Shown here: one piece after another, positions 17,461-26,078 of the stretch
Layout: each line of letters opens with the position of its first letter
Position numbering within the stretch: the stretch's first letter is position 1
Assembly (NCBI GenBank): GCA_028280485.1
Contig: JANQLS010000159.1
Span: forward strand, 1 to 61,984
DNA length: 61,984 nucleotides
Source: Planctomycetota bacterium
Lineage (GTDB): Bacteria > Planctomycetota > UBA8108 > JACQVS01
Direction: 5' to 3'
Notes under the pieces: generated by a model
Told to the model about the DNA's origin: nothing
Databases searched by the model: none
The model's input: only the letters and a program-made list of their open reading frames with translations
Program-made: the position numbers and the translations under genes

Positions 17461-19059
17461 ATGCGTATACTCAAGCTTACTTTTCTGATTCTTTTGTTGG
17501 GAACTCCGTTCTCAAATTTCTCTCTCGGTAAAGAATCTCCCTTGCCCAATATCATCATCATCTATGCCGATGACTTAGGCTACGGTGATCTCTCTTGCTA
17601 CAATCCTAAGAGTGCCTACAAAACGCCTCACTTAGATCGGTTGGCCGATGAGGGTATTCGATTTACCGATGCTCACAGCCCGTCGACGATTTGTTCCCCC
17701 TCTCGGTACGGTCTTTTTTCAGGAAACCAAATCTATCGTTCGACAGGACGGGGCGGAGGAGCCTTTGAAGGACCCGGGGGACCCAGCTACCTTAAGCCTG
17801 GTACTTTGACGCTGGGAGACATGCTCAAGAAAAAAGGTTACCGCACTGGGATTTTCGGGAAGTGGCATGTCGGATTGACTTGGTTCGATAAAAATGGAAA
17901 GCGCTTGGGCGGAGGATTTAAAAACTCGCTTTTAATCGATTACGAAAAATCAACGCCCCTCATCGATGGCCCGAACAAACGAGGCTTTGATGAATCGTTC
18001 GTGACTCCCAATTGCCCGACGACCGACCCTCTCTATATTTATATCGAAAACGGTATGGTTCCCATTCCTGCGAGTCAAAGACACAAACGAGCGAACCTAC
18101 CCAACCCAGGGGGAAAGTGGCGCTGGGATAATGATGAAGGTTGGATGTCGCCCGGGTACGAGTTCATAAAAGCTGATTTGCTTTTTTACGAGAAGACCAA
18201 AGAGTTCATCACGAAGCATCGGAGGAATAGCCCTGAAAAACCGTTCTTTGCGGTGTTTTCAACGCAGATCGCTCACGCGCCGGTTCTACCCGCTCCTGAG
18301 TTCAATGGAGCCACCAAGGCGGGACCCCGAGGTGATTTCGTTTGGCAGCTCGATGCCTTAGTGGGGAGAGTGATGGACCTTGTGAAGAAGCTTGGTATCG
18401 ATGACAATACGTTGATCCTCTTCAATGCGGATAACGGCGCGGAAACTTTGCACGTCGCCTGGATGCGTGAAGATCACAATCACGATGCTTCAGGAGGCTG
18501 GAGAGGTATGAAACGTGATGCTTGGGAAGGAGGCCATCGTGTTCCCTTCATCGCTCGCTGGCCGGGACGTATTCCCAAAGGCCAAGTTACAGATCAAATG
18601 ACGAATACCACCGATATCTTTGCGACTTTAGCCTCGATTGTTGGTTATAAACTCGATGATCAAGATGCGCGAGACAGCTTCGATATGCTCCCTGTGATGC
18701 TGGGTACACAAGACCCCAAGAAATCGGTTCGCCCTCATCTATTAACTCAAAGTTTTCGAGGTGAGTTTCAGCTTCGCAGGGGACATTGGAAATATCTGGA
18801 CCATTTAGGTTCGGGGGGAAACCGTTATGATCGAAATCCGTTAAAGAAATATTCCTTGCCAGAAAAGGCTCCTGAGGCTCTCGGGCAGTTGTATGATTTA
18901 AACAAAGATCCCGGTGAGACCACGAATCTCTATTTCAAGGAAGAGTCGAAACGAAAAGAGCTTAAAACTTTATTAGAGAAATTGAAATCGAGTGGACGTA
19001 GCGCTCCATTAAATCGAGTTCCTGTAGGTATCGAAAATATTAAGAAGACTTCGAAGTAA
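17461..19059 (+). CDS. Type I sulfatase (CSPSR), exported
   Basis: 532 residues with a signal peptide (1 to about 23). The active site C78-S-P-S-R is the formylglycine precursor; the metal ligands D37-D38 and the GKWHVG motif are present, as is DNG in the C-terminal half. This is an arylsulfatase-type enzyme of the S1 family, expected to remove sulfate from polysaccharides in the periplasm. It needs a formylglycine-generating enzyme for activation, and none with intact cysteines is seen in the window. It forms a two-gene operon with the ThuA protein 8 nt downstream. Confidence 0.94.
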   Translation: MRILKLTFLILLLGTPFSNFSLGKESPLPNIIIIYADDLGYGDLSCYNPKSAYKTPHLDRLADEGIRFTDAHSPSTICSPSRYGLFSGNQIYRSTGRGGGAFEGPGGPSYLKPGTLTLGDMLKKKGYRTGIFGKWHVGLTWFDKNGKRLGGGFKNSLLIDYEKSTPLIDGPNKRGFDESFVTPNCPTTDPLYIYIENGMVPIPASQRHKRANLPNPGGKWRWDNDEGWMSPGYEFIKADLLFYEKTKEFITKHRRNSPEKPFFAVFSTQIAHAPVLPAPEFNGATKAGPRGDFVWQLDALVGRVMDLVKKLGIDDNTLILFNADNGAETLHVAWMREDHNHDASGGWRGMKRDAWEGGHRVPFIARWPGRIPKGQVTDQMTNTTDIFATLASIVGYKLDDQDARDSFDMLPVMLGTQDPKKSVRPHLLTQSFRGEFQLRRGHWKYLDHLGSGGNRYDRNPLKKYSLPEKAPEALGQLYDLNKDPGETTNLYFKEESKRKELKTLLEKLKSSGRSAPLNRVPVGIENIKKTSK

Positions 19060-19067
19060 GTAAAATC

Positions 19068-20102
19068 ATGAAAATCTGTTCTCCATTATTGATCGTTACT
19101 CTCATTCTCTGTGGTTTGGACTTGCAGGCATCTGAAAAGCATCCAGTGCCTGAAAGTGACTTGTGGTTGACTTACAAGGCCAGTGAAGGCCCCGGTAAAG
19201 GAAAGCATGTCGTCTTGATTGCGGCGGAGCAAGAATACCGTTCGGAACAAGCCATGCCGATGCTGGCGAAAATTCTCTCTCAATACCATGGGTTTAACTG
19301 TACGGTGATCTTTTCCGTCAACGAAAAAGGTGAAGTGGATCCTACTCTTCCCGCTCCGTTCAAAGATAAAACAAAGCGACATCGCATCCCCGGATTGAAA
19401 TTCTTAAAGGATGCCGACTGTGTCATCTGGAAATCGCGTTTTATGCAGCTCACAGACGAAGACATGAAACACTTTCACGATTACTTTGATTCTGGGAAAC
19501 CCTTGATCGCTCTTCGTACAGCGAACCATGGATTTTGGGGAGGAAAACCTTATAAAAAAGACGGAAAAAGAGTCTCATTGAGGAAGCTTCTCGGAGGGGC
19601 GTTTATGGGGCATCACGGCGGATGGCATCGGGAAGCCACCCGAGGAATCTTTGAGCACAAAGAAAACGAAAAGGTGCATCCTATCTTGATTGGGGTCAAA
19701 GACGTATTCGGGCCTTCCGACGTTTATCGATGTCATAAAGACGGAGAATTTCCCAAAGACTGTACTTCATTGATGCTGGGGCAGCCTCTCATCAACCTAG
19801 AAAAAGATGCGCCACCAAATCCAAAGAAAAAACCACTACCGATCGCATGGATAAAAACTTGGACCGGCAACACAGGATTGAAATCGAAAATCTTTCACTT
19901 CACCATGGGTTCAGCTAATGACTTTAAGAGTGAAGGAGTACGTCGTATCACGGTGAATGCAGTCTATTGGGGATTGGGTTTAGAGAAGGAAATTATATCC
20001 CATAGCAAAATGGATATCATCGGAGAGTACAAGCCGCTTAAATCCGGATTTAACTACAAAAAGCTTGGGGTGAAGCCGAAGAAAGTGAAAGAGTATAAGT
20101 AG
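19068..20102 (+). CDS. Exported ThuA-domain protein
   Basis: 344 residues with a signal peptide (to about residue 21). A ThuA (trehalose-utilisation-like, glutamine-amidotransferase fold) domain spans residues about 40-250, with HVVLIAAEQEYRSE near its start and a His-rich HHGGWHR segment at about 184-190. Such proteins accompany sulfatases and dehydrogenases in Planctomycetota, and the reaction is unknown. It is cotranscribed with the sulfatase. The TAG stop (20100-20102) is the GTAG foot of a REP-II copy that starts at 20099. Confidence 0.85.
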   Translation: MKICSPLLIVTLILCGLDLQASEKHPVPESDLWLTYKASEGPGKGKHVVLIAAEQEYRSEQAMPMLAKILSQYHGFNCTVIFSVNEKGEVDPTLPAPFKDKTKRHRIPGLKFLKDADCVIWKSRFMQLTDEDMKHFHDYFDSGKPLIALRTANHGFWGGKPYKKDGKRVSLRKLLGGAFMGHHGGWHREATRGIFEHKENEKVHPILIGVKDVFGPSDVYRCHKDGEFPKDCTSLMLGQPLINLEKDAPPNPKKKPLPIAWIKTWTGNTGLKSKIFHFTMGSANDFKSEGVRRITVNAVYWGLGLEKEIISHSKMDIIGEYKPLKSGFNYKKLGVKPKKVKEYK

Positions 20103-20130
20103 CAGGCTCGATCCGAGGTTGTGAATTTTT
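20099..20130 (+). repeat. REP-II copy overlapping a stop codon
   Basis: GTAG foot (20099-20102), CA, then the degenerate stem GGCTCG-AT-CCGAGG and the family tail TTGTGAATTTTT. The first four bases include the stop codon of the ThuA gene. Confidence 0.7.
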
Positions 20131-20246
20131 ATAATTTCACATGTCGTTCGGTCTGGATTTGTTGTTTTGTGAAAGCTCATGAGAAATAGTTTTTGTCATA
20201 ATGTAATCAAATCCCATCGCTTTACGAAAAAAGCTATTGGATGGCT

Positions 20247-20696
20247 TCAATTTCGTCTTTGACGACTTCCTCGGCGGACTTCTTTGAGTGGGGGAGGGCA
20301 ATTCGGATTATTGACCACATCGTCAATTGTTGATTGTGAAAAAATAGCTTCAATATTTTGAAGTGCTTCATCGAGTTTAGAGTGCATTCCACAGCGCTTT
20401 TTAGAATGACTTTTTAAGCTTAATGGGCAACTTGTAATCCGTTTGATGGGATCAACACAATTGATCACTTCTAAGATCGTAATTTCATTAGGAGGACGAC
20501 TCAATTCATGCCCGCCGCCTACCCCTCTTCTTGAGATAACCAATCCAGCCTGAGAGAGTTGTTGTAACACCTTTGAAAGATAGCTCTCGGGGACTTGAGT
20601 CCCTTCCGCAATCCACTGAACACCAACTGGACCTTCAGCTTCGGTAGCCAACCATACAACGGCTCTCAGTGCGTATTCTGAAGTCTGACTGAACAT
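20247..20696 (-). CDS. Rrf2-family transcriptional regulator
   Basis: 149 residues: an N-terminal winged helix (SQTSEYALRAVVWLA; wing at GVGGGHELSR) and three cysteines C80, C90, C102 placed as in iron-sulfur Rrf2 proteins (IscR/NsrR/RsrR class), with a further C133. It probably binds a [2Fe-2S] or [4Fe-4S] cluster and senses redox state or NO; the spacing does not match IscR exactly. It is divergent from the thioredoxin-like lipoprotein at 20858, a plausible target. No isc/suf genes are near. Confidence 0.9.
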   Translation of the reverse strand: MFSQTSEYALRAVVWLATEAEGPVGVQWIAEGTQVPESYLSKVLQQLSQAGLVISRRGVGGGHELSRPPNEITILEVINCVDPIKRITSCPLSLKSHSKKRCGMHSKLDEALQNIEAIFSQSTIDDVVNNPNCPPPLKEVRRGSRQRRN

Positions 20697-20857
20697 CTGT
20701 TCTCCTCTTTATCAATGCTGATATTTTTCTCCAATTTTATCTAAATTGGACATTGATATCCAGAATAGATCGGTTAGATTGTAAATAGGACAAAGATGTC
20801 TTAATTAGGGATTTTCGGTGATGTCCCAATTTATCTTTCTTTAGGAAGGAGCTTTAA
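20697..20857. promoter_or_regulatory. Divergent regulatory region with dyad
   Basis: A 161-nt AT-rich region between the Rrf2 gene and the thioredoxin-like gene. The dyad CCAATTT-TATCT-AAATTGG (20731-20749) lies about 35 nt from the Rrf2 start codon and is a candidate Rrf2 operator. A good ribosome site (AGGAAGGAG, about 20842-20850) precedes the start at 20858. Confidence 0.5.
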
Positions 20858-21481
20858 ATGTCGGTTCTTTTTAAATTGCTGCTTCTATCTATCCTTTCTG
20901 CGCTACTGTCGAGCTGTTATCTAACCGTTCCATTTGATGGACTTTCCAAGAATCGAATCGCCCCTTCGTTGGAGGTTGAAACTTGGTTAAACTCTGAAAT
21001 TCCGATTGAAATAGAAAATTTAGAGGGCAGTCACTCTCTGATTGAGTTTTGGTCTAAAGATTGCCCTCCCTGTGTTCGTAGTATTAATAAAATGAAAGAA
21101 CTGGATAACGGCTATGGGGAGAAGCTCAATGTTATCTCTGTACACGTTAATTTGAAAAAAGGAGCACCTCAAGCGGTTCAGGAGATTGTTGAGTTCTCTA
21201 ATAAGTTGCGAATTGAGTATCCCATCGGCATTGATCAGAAGGGGCAACAGTGGGAACGTTACCATTTCGGAGCCTTACCTCATGGAGTTATTTTAAATAA
21301 AAGGGGGAAGGTTATTTGGAGTGGGAACCTGCTCGTTTGGGATATTGATAAAGCGTTGTTAAAGATCTTAGGTCAACCTGCACAAGATACGAAGGTAGTG
21401 AGATCTGATTTTGAGATACAATTGATAGAGGAAGCCGATTCTAATTGCAAGGGGGGAGTCTGTAAAGTTAAGGTGAATTGA
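20858..21481 (+). CDS. Thioredoxin-like (TlpA/redoxin) lipoprotein
   Basis: 207 residues. Lipobox LLSSC20, then a thioredoxin fold with the active site C69-P-P-C72 in FWSKDCPPCVRS and the cis-Pro region GALPHGVI. The C-terminal extension ends with two more cysteines in SNCKGGVCKVK. It is expected to be membrane-anchored and to reduce or transfer disulfides in the periplasm. It is divergent from the Rrf2 regulator with a dyad in between, suggesting redox control. Confidence 0.87.
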   Translation: MSVLFKLLLLSILSALLSSCYLTVPFDGLSKNRIAPSLEVETWLNSEIPIEIENLEGSHSLIEFWSKDCPPCVRSINKMKELDNGYGEKLNVISVHVNLKKGAPQAVQEIVEFSNKLRIEYPIGIDQKGQQWERYHFGALPHGVILNKRGKVIWSGNLLVWDIDKALLKILGQPAQDTKVVRSDFEIQLIEEADSNCKGGVCKVKVN

Positions 21482-21515
21482 ATCCAATCTGAACTCTCTT
21501 CGAGTGGCGGATCAT

Positions 21516-22859
21516 TCACCGGGAAAGGCGTACATTAAAGCTCAACTTCTTTAATCCTTGCTGAATCTCCGGACACGACATAAACAAGTTCCACAGCAAA
21601 CCTGTGCGTTGATTTTCGATCATGATGATGATCGGGCCTTGGTCGATGGCTAAGTACTTTTTAGGATACCAATCATGGTGAAGGCTTATGGCATCGTAGA
21701 AACCAAAAGGGCCCCAAGCTTTGTCACCTAAGTTGCTATAGAGATGCTCGATTACTGGGAAAACTTCTTTGGGAGCGTAGGGATAGGAAGATAGAGCGGC
21801 GGTAGGGGAGATAACTCCTAAGTCACGATCGGGGCTGTGGCCAGCGTAAAACTTAATTGAGTAACTCGACGTGAGCCCCCAAAAATTCTCACCGTATCCC
21901 TTATATTTTTTGGGATTCTCTAAGCAGTGTTGCCGATTGAGAAGGGTGTGTCTCACATTGTGTTTCCAATAATCAGCGTATCGATCTTTCAATCCCCTAG
22001 GATCTAAGCCGAGGAAAGAGTAGTGTGCCCAAAACAGAGGGCCGCCCTTATCTCTGGCTCCGTTATGGTTTAATGATAAGGAGTTTTTCTTTCCTTTAGA
22101 TCGTGTTGCAATCTTTCCATCTCGAGCCCAACCTTGGTGATAAACTTCGGCGGGAATTGAATGAGTCGGGGAGCTGGCGGCTAAGACATAAGTGATTAAG
22201 CATTCATTGTAGCCTCGAATCTGATGATTCATCTCCCAGCCGAATTTAGGAGACCAATGCCAGTAAAGAACGTTTTGCTTTCCTTGTCGAAACCAACTCC
22301 ATTCGACTTCTCGCCACAATTTATCCATTCTTTTAGCGAGTTTTTGTTCTCTCTCCGTTCCCTTTGAAAAATACTGACGAGCGGCTAATAATCCTTGGAT
22401 CATAAAGCTCGTTTCCACCAGATCAGCTCCGTCATCCTTTTTACTAAAAGGAACTGTTTTCCCGGTTGTGCCATCGAGCCAGTGAGGCCAGGTACCGTGA
22501 AATCGATCTGCTGTTTCGAGGAACTTGACAATTTTCTCCAATCGTTGAACCCCTTCAACTCGGGTGATGAACTGCCTTTCGATGCCAACCAGTATCGCCA
22601 TCACCCCAAATCCAGATCCTCCTGAGGTGACGATGCGCTTGTCACGTTCTTTCATACTGCCATCAAAGTGGTAGCGTTCTAAAGCCATTCCCGACTTTGG
22701 CTCAGCGCCGTCCCAAAAATACTTAAAGGTTTGTCTTTGAACGAGGGTAAGTAATTCATCCTTCGATGGCTTCTTTTTCTCTTTTGAGAACAGATTTAAA
22801 GGTACCATTAACACGAGGAAAGGGAGAAAGAGCTTTGATAGATGATATAAAGGCTGCAT
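21516..22859 (-). CDS. Exported glycoamylase-like glycoside hydrolase
   Basis: 447 residues with a signal peptide (to about 25). The start of the mature protein, LVQRQTFKYFWDGAEP, and the motifs VTSGGSGFGVMAI and RGYNECL match the glycoamylase-domain family that includes GH144 endo-beta-1,2-glucanases; it is about full length. It is an (alpha/alpha)6-barrel enzyme acting on glucans or similar polymers in the periplasm. The exact substrate cannot be told from the sequence. It is transcribed alone; its stop is TGA. Confidence 0.85.
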   Translation of the reverse strand: MQPLYHLSKLFLPFLVLMVPLNLFSKEKKKPSKDELLTLVQRQTFKYFWDGAEPKSGMALERYHFDGSMKERDKRIVTSGGSGFGVMAILVGIERQFITRVEGVQRLEKIVKFLETADRFHGTWPHWLDGTTGKTVPFSKKDDGADLVETSFMIQGLLAARQYFSKGTEREQKLAKRMDKLWREVEWSWFRQGKQNVLYWHWSPKFGWEMNHQIRGYNECLITYVLAASSPTHSIPAEVYHQGWARDGKIATRSKGKKNSLSLNHNGARDKGGPLFWAHYSFLGLDPRGLKDRYADYWKHNVRHTLLNRQHCLENPKKYKGYGENFWGLTSSYSIKFYAGHSPDRDLGVISPTAALSSYPYAPKEVFPVIEHLYSNLGDKAWGPFGFYDAISLHHDWYPKKYLAIDQGPIIIMIENQRTGLLWNLFMSCPEIQQGLKKLSFNVRLSR

Positions 22860-22960
22860 GATGATTGGACCCTCATTGAGATCTCGATTAATTATTTGAA
22901 TTGAATCACAACATTCTAACTCATTCGGAATCTATAGTTGTCAATTTAGTCAGGTATATC

Positions 22961-23356
22961 ATGAAGAACGCACTGAATTATTTTGTGATTTTTCTCAGTC
23001 TATTATTTTCTTTAATGGGGGGTGCCCTCATGGCAAAGCCGATTTATTTTGAACGGGTCACGGAATTTATTCTCACGCCTCCGGGGTTTTATTCGGTTAT
23101 AGGATTTCGGTTGATCTATGGATTGTCCTTCCTTTTGGCCTTTAAATCTTCACGATTACCCAAAGTAACTTTTTCATTAGGTTGCCTTTTTCTTATCAGT
23201 GCAACAACTCTCTTCTTTATGGGCACTGAGGGATTAAGCTCCTGGATAGAGTTTTTGAACCTAACCTCTGAATCAGCTTGGTTCCTGGGTTTGATTGCCT
23301 TGATTTTAGGAATACTTTTCAGCATCATGTTTCTCCCGAAACGGTCTGAAGATTGA
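22961..23356 (+). CDS. Four-helix membrane protein
   Basis: 131 residues from ATG 22961 (a TTG at 22901 would add 20 residues and lacks a ribosome site). Four hydrophobic segments (about 5-25, 45-65, 68-88, 105-125), with short polar loops. No family recognised. It lies 23 nt upstream of the ThuA lipoprotein and is probably cotranscribed. Confidence 0.6.
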   Translation: MKNALNYFVIFLSLLFSLMGGALMAKPIYFERVTEFILTPPGFYSVIGFRLIYGLSFLLAFKSSRLPKVTFSLGCLFLISATTLFFMGTEGLSSWIEFLNLTSESAWFLGLIALILGILFSIMFLPKRSED

Positions 23357-23379
23357 TTTCCTAAAAAAGAAAGAGTTCT

Positions 23380-24180
23380 ATGATCCTTAGATTCTCCCTA
23401 TTAGTTGTACTCCTAAGTAGCCTCGTCTCCTGTCAAACCTCAGCTGAATTTAGACGTGTGCAAGCTCTCAAAAATCCTCCTCGAGTTCTCTTGTTCTCAG
23501 GTACGGGTTGGTACCGCCATCCGGAAATCCCGGAGATCAATGGCTGGATCGCCCAGTTCCTTAGAAACGCGGGCTTAAGAGTGGATGTGAGTGAAACTGG
23601 AAAGGACATCCATTCAAAGAATCTCGAAAAGTACCAAGTCGTGCTTTTTAATAATGCCAATACTCTGGATAAGGTTTTCGATGAAAAACAACGAGAAGCC
23701 TTAGAGAAGTGGTACGAAGCGGGCGGAGCGATCGTAGGAACTCACGCTCTTCTCGTTCGCCAAGAAGGTTGGCCCTGGATGCTCGATCTCGGGGGCTGCG
23801 ATTTCAACAGTGATTCTGATTTCTTGAAAGCAAAAATCATCGTCGACCCCGGAGCCCTCGATCATCCCACGGTACGAGGATGGGGCAAAGAGTTTTGGTA
23901 CACCGCTGATTGGACGAATCACACGAAGACGGTGACGGGCTTAGAGGGAGTTCAAGTTTTACTGAGAGTGGATGAATCTACTTATGAACCTGTAAGGAAA
24001 TATTTCAAGACTAAGGGCGGAAAAGCCATGGGGGATGACCATCCCATCGCGTGGACGCGAATTTATAAGGGAGGGCGATTCTTCTATACCGAGCTCGGCC
24101 ATGATTTAGCTTCGCTGGATACTCCCTTCGGTCGACAGCATTTACTCGAAGGCATCCTTTGGGCCGCGGATGCTAAGTAG
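23380..24180 (+). CDS. ThuA-domain lipoprotein
   Basis: 266 residues with lipobox LVSC (residue 18). A compact ThuA domain fills the rest: PRVLLFSGTGWYRHPEIPEIN near the start, GGAIVGTHALL, then DHPIAWTR and GRFFYTELGHD near the end, the typical ThuA signature. The enzymatic role is unknown; it is related to the ThuA module of the protein at 43494. The TAG stop (24178-24180) is in a foot GTAGTCTCTTCTA, 13 nt before a REP-II hairpin. Confidence 0.87.
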   Translation: MILRFSLLVVLLSSLVSCQTSAEFRRVQALKNPPRVLLFSGTGWYRHPEIPEINGWIAQFLRNAGLRVDVSETGKDIHSKNLEKYQVVLFNNANTLDKVFDEKQREALEKWYEAGGAIVGTHALLVRQEGWPWMLDLGGCDFNSDSDFLKAKIIVDPGALDHPTVRGWGKEFWYTADWTNHTKTVTGLEGVQVLLRVDESTYEPVRKYFKTKGGKAMGDDHPIAWTRIYKGGRFFYTELGHDLASLDTPFGRQHLLEGILWAADAK

Positions 24181-24450
24181 TCTCTTCTAGTAGTCGCCTC
24201 ACCCCGAGACTGTGAATTTTTAGGGTCAATCAATCTTTAAGCTAATTGGCACTCCATTATCCCTCGCTAAAGCTTCGGGCTTGGGAGGTTGGTAATTTCA
24301 ATACTTATTTATAGATAGATTGCGTGAAATCCTTTGCTACAAATTAAACATTGAAAGCGATTTGCGCCCCTCAAGCCCGAAGCTTTAGCGAGGGATAAAA
24401 GAAACTTCATCGGTTTTGGGCTAAAAACTTACAGCCTCCCCGTGAGCCGG
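24177..24450. repeat. Nested REP-II / REP-III composite (type C, copy 2)
   Basis: Foot unit at 24177, REP-II plus at 24190-24216 (GTAG, TCGCCTC...GAGACTGTGAA), REP-III plus (about 24259-24287, CCCTCGCTAAAGCTTCGGGC), a core of about 80 nt, REP-III minus (about 24366-24396) and a REP-II-like minus arm (24429-24450). The copy at 43134-43410 has the same order and a similar core (for example GGGAGGTTGGT, GAAATCC, CATTGAAAGC). No gene lies in 24181-24562. Confidence 0.8.
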
Positions 24451-24540
24451 AATAGAAACGACACTTAGCCTGAAGTATTCAAACGATATTTCCCGAAGGT
24501 TGTGCTCCACATTATTTGGTGAATTCTTCCGCCTAAAAGA

Positions 24541-24566
24541 TCCGGCTCAGAGGCTGAGCCGACTAC
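24541..24566 (-). repeat. REP-II copy ending the esterase gene
   Basis: Minus orientation: GTAG, TC, stem GGCTCA, loop GCCTC, stem TGAGCC, GGA. The GTAG at 24563-24566 provides the TAG stop of the gene at 24563-25804. Confidence 0.8.
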
Positions 24567-25804
24567 TTTACTTCAATCGTAAGCGCAGTTCTTTGGTTGG
24601 TAATATTGATATTCTCAATGGTGATCAAACCTTCAGAATCCACTTTTCCTTCACCCTTATTGGAACCGTAGCTCCAACTAAATGCTTCACCTGGTTTAAT
24701 TTTTAAATTCTGAATTCGCCGTAGGGTAACACTGGTGGTGGTTTCGTTAGGGATTTTGAATTGTGTCTTTAAATTTTGAGTGGAAGCTACAAAGAGGAGT
24801 ATTTTAAAGCGATCCTTTGTATCTTCTAAGTTCTTCCATCGAAAGAATCCATTGATTTGACCTGATTCTTTACTCTTAGTCTCATCAGGCCAAGGGTGTT
24901 TGTTATCACTCTTAGCACCAATAAAAACGGGATAAGCTTCATTCCGTTTGATGCTCAACCAATCGAGTGAATCGATAAGGTCATTGGTTTTCTTAATCTG
25001 AGCCGAGTTATTGGCGTGACCGAAGGGGCCCCAGTACATGTAGAGGGCATACTTGCGTTCATTCATCGCCTGAATGAACCGATCGTGTCCTATAGCCCAG
25101 CCATCATTTTGGCCGGAGTAATTGATACAAACGGGGGGATCAGGGTAGTTGATTTTCTTTTTATTAGCGAAGGGTGGGAATTGCATGCGGTGGGATACAT
25201 GTTCGATTCCAGCGGGTACATTAGCCTTTATAGCTGCGAAGACATCTCCGTGACGCATACCGATTCCAAGAGTTCCGCTGCCTCCCATCGAATTTCCTGA
25301 AAGGTAGACTCGGTTGGGATCGATTCCGTATTTTTTAATGACCCATTTGACGCAAGCGATCACTCTTTTTTCTACAGGAACTAAATCGGGGCCCGAATTT
25401 TTCTCGATGAGTTTCTTTCCTCGCCTATGCATACCTCCCCACCACCAATCGCCACGATTTTTCCGACAGTCTAAATAGAGAGCATAGTGGTCTCGGGGAG
25501 AACGGTAGATATCATGATTGCCTATCGTTTTCGTACAGTTCAAGGCTGAGTGTACATCGTGTCCCGCCGAATGAAGAACGACATAAAGAGGGGCGTTCTT
25601 ACGTTTCTGCTCGGGGTGTACGACGACGAAAGTGTCTTCTTGTGGTTTTTCGTATCCCCATTTGGCTTGGATGCCGTGTTGGTACGTTTCTAAATTACGA
25701 CCGTTTATAGTCGGTGATTTAGAAGCAGTGAGACTTGGAGGCCATTCTGCTGCTTTGAGTGCGAGAGGAAAGAGTAAAATTGGCAGATAGATCGCTAATT
25801 TCAT
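24563..25804 (-). CDS. Exported alpha/beta-hydrolase (esterase)
   Basis: 413 residues with a signal peptide (to about 18). The alpha/beta-hydrolase core has the oxyanion region VVLHSAG, the nucleophile elbow G-N-S-M-G-G, and a later H in FGHANNS. The C-terminal 90 residues form a beta-rich domain (YGSNKGEGKVDSEG). It is probably a periplasmic carbohydrate esterase or feruloyl-esterase-like enzyme; substrate not predictable. The TAG stop is part of a REP-II GTAG foot. Confidence 0.82.
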   Translation of the reverse strand: MKLAIYLPILLFPLALKAAEWPPSLTASKSPTINGRNLETYQHGIQAKWGYEKPQEDTFVVVHPEQKRKNAPLYVVLHSAGHDVHSALNCTKTIGNHDIYRSPRDHYALYLDCRKNRGDWWWGGMHRRGKKLIEKNSGPDLVPVEKRVIACVKWVIKKYGIDPNRVYLSGNSMGGSGTLGIGMRHGDVFAAIKANVPAGIEHVSHRMQFPPFANKKKINYPDPPVCINYSGQNDGWAIGHDRFIQAMNERKYALYMYWGPFGHANNSAQIKKTNDLIDSLDWLSIKRNEAYPVFIGAKSDNKHPWPDETKSKESGQINGFFRWKNLEDTKDRFKILLFVASTQNLKTQFKIPNETTTSVTLRRIQNLKIKPGEAFSWSYGSNKGEGKVDSEGLITIENINITNQRTALTIEVK

Positions 25805-25864
25805 TTTATATTCAATTAAATTTAAACGATTGATGGCAGGTTCTGAGAATTTAAGAAATCCCTT

Positions 25865-25892
25865 AGTAAGCCCGGAGCGTAAGCGACGGGAT
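25865..25892 (-). repeat. REP-III solo copy
   Basis: AGTAAGCCCGGAGCG followed by TAAGCGACGGGATC, the same variant as in the composite at 13639-13888. It stands alone in the 274-nt gap between the esterase and the sulfatase; the rest of the gap presumably holds both promoters. Confidence 0.75.
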
Positions 25893-26078
25893 CTTACCCA
25901 GATCGTTCGAACTACTTAAGTTTTAAAAAGCCATCATAAGTCAGCTAATTCTTAAAACCAAGAGCAAGCTGGGTGAGTTTTGTACTTCATTCATCGTAGA
26001 ATAAAGGAGTGGATCAAAGGAAGAAATCTCTCAGATCGATTCCAATCAACATAAGAACTCAATGTATTTGATAAACGA

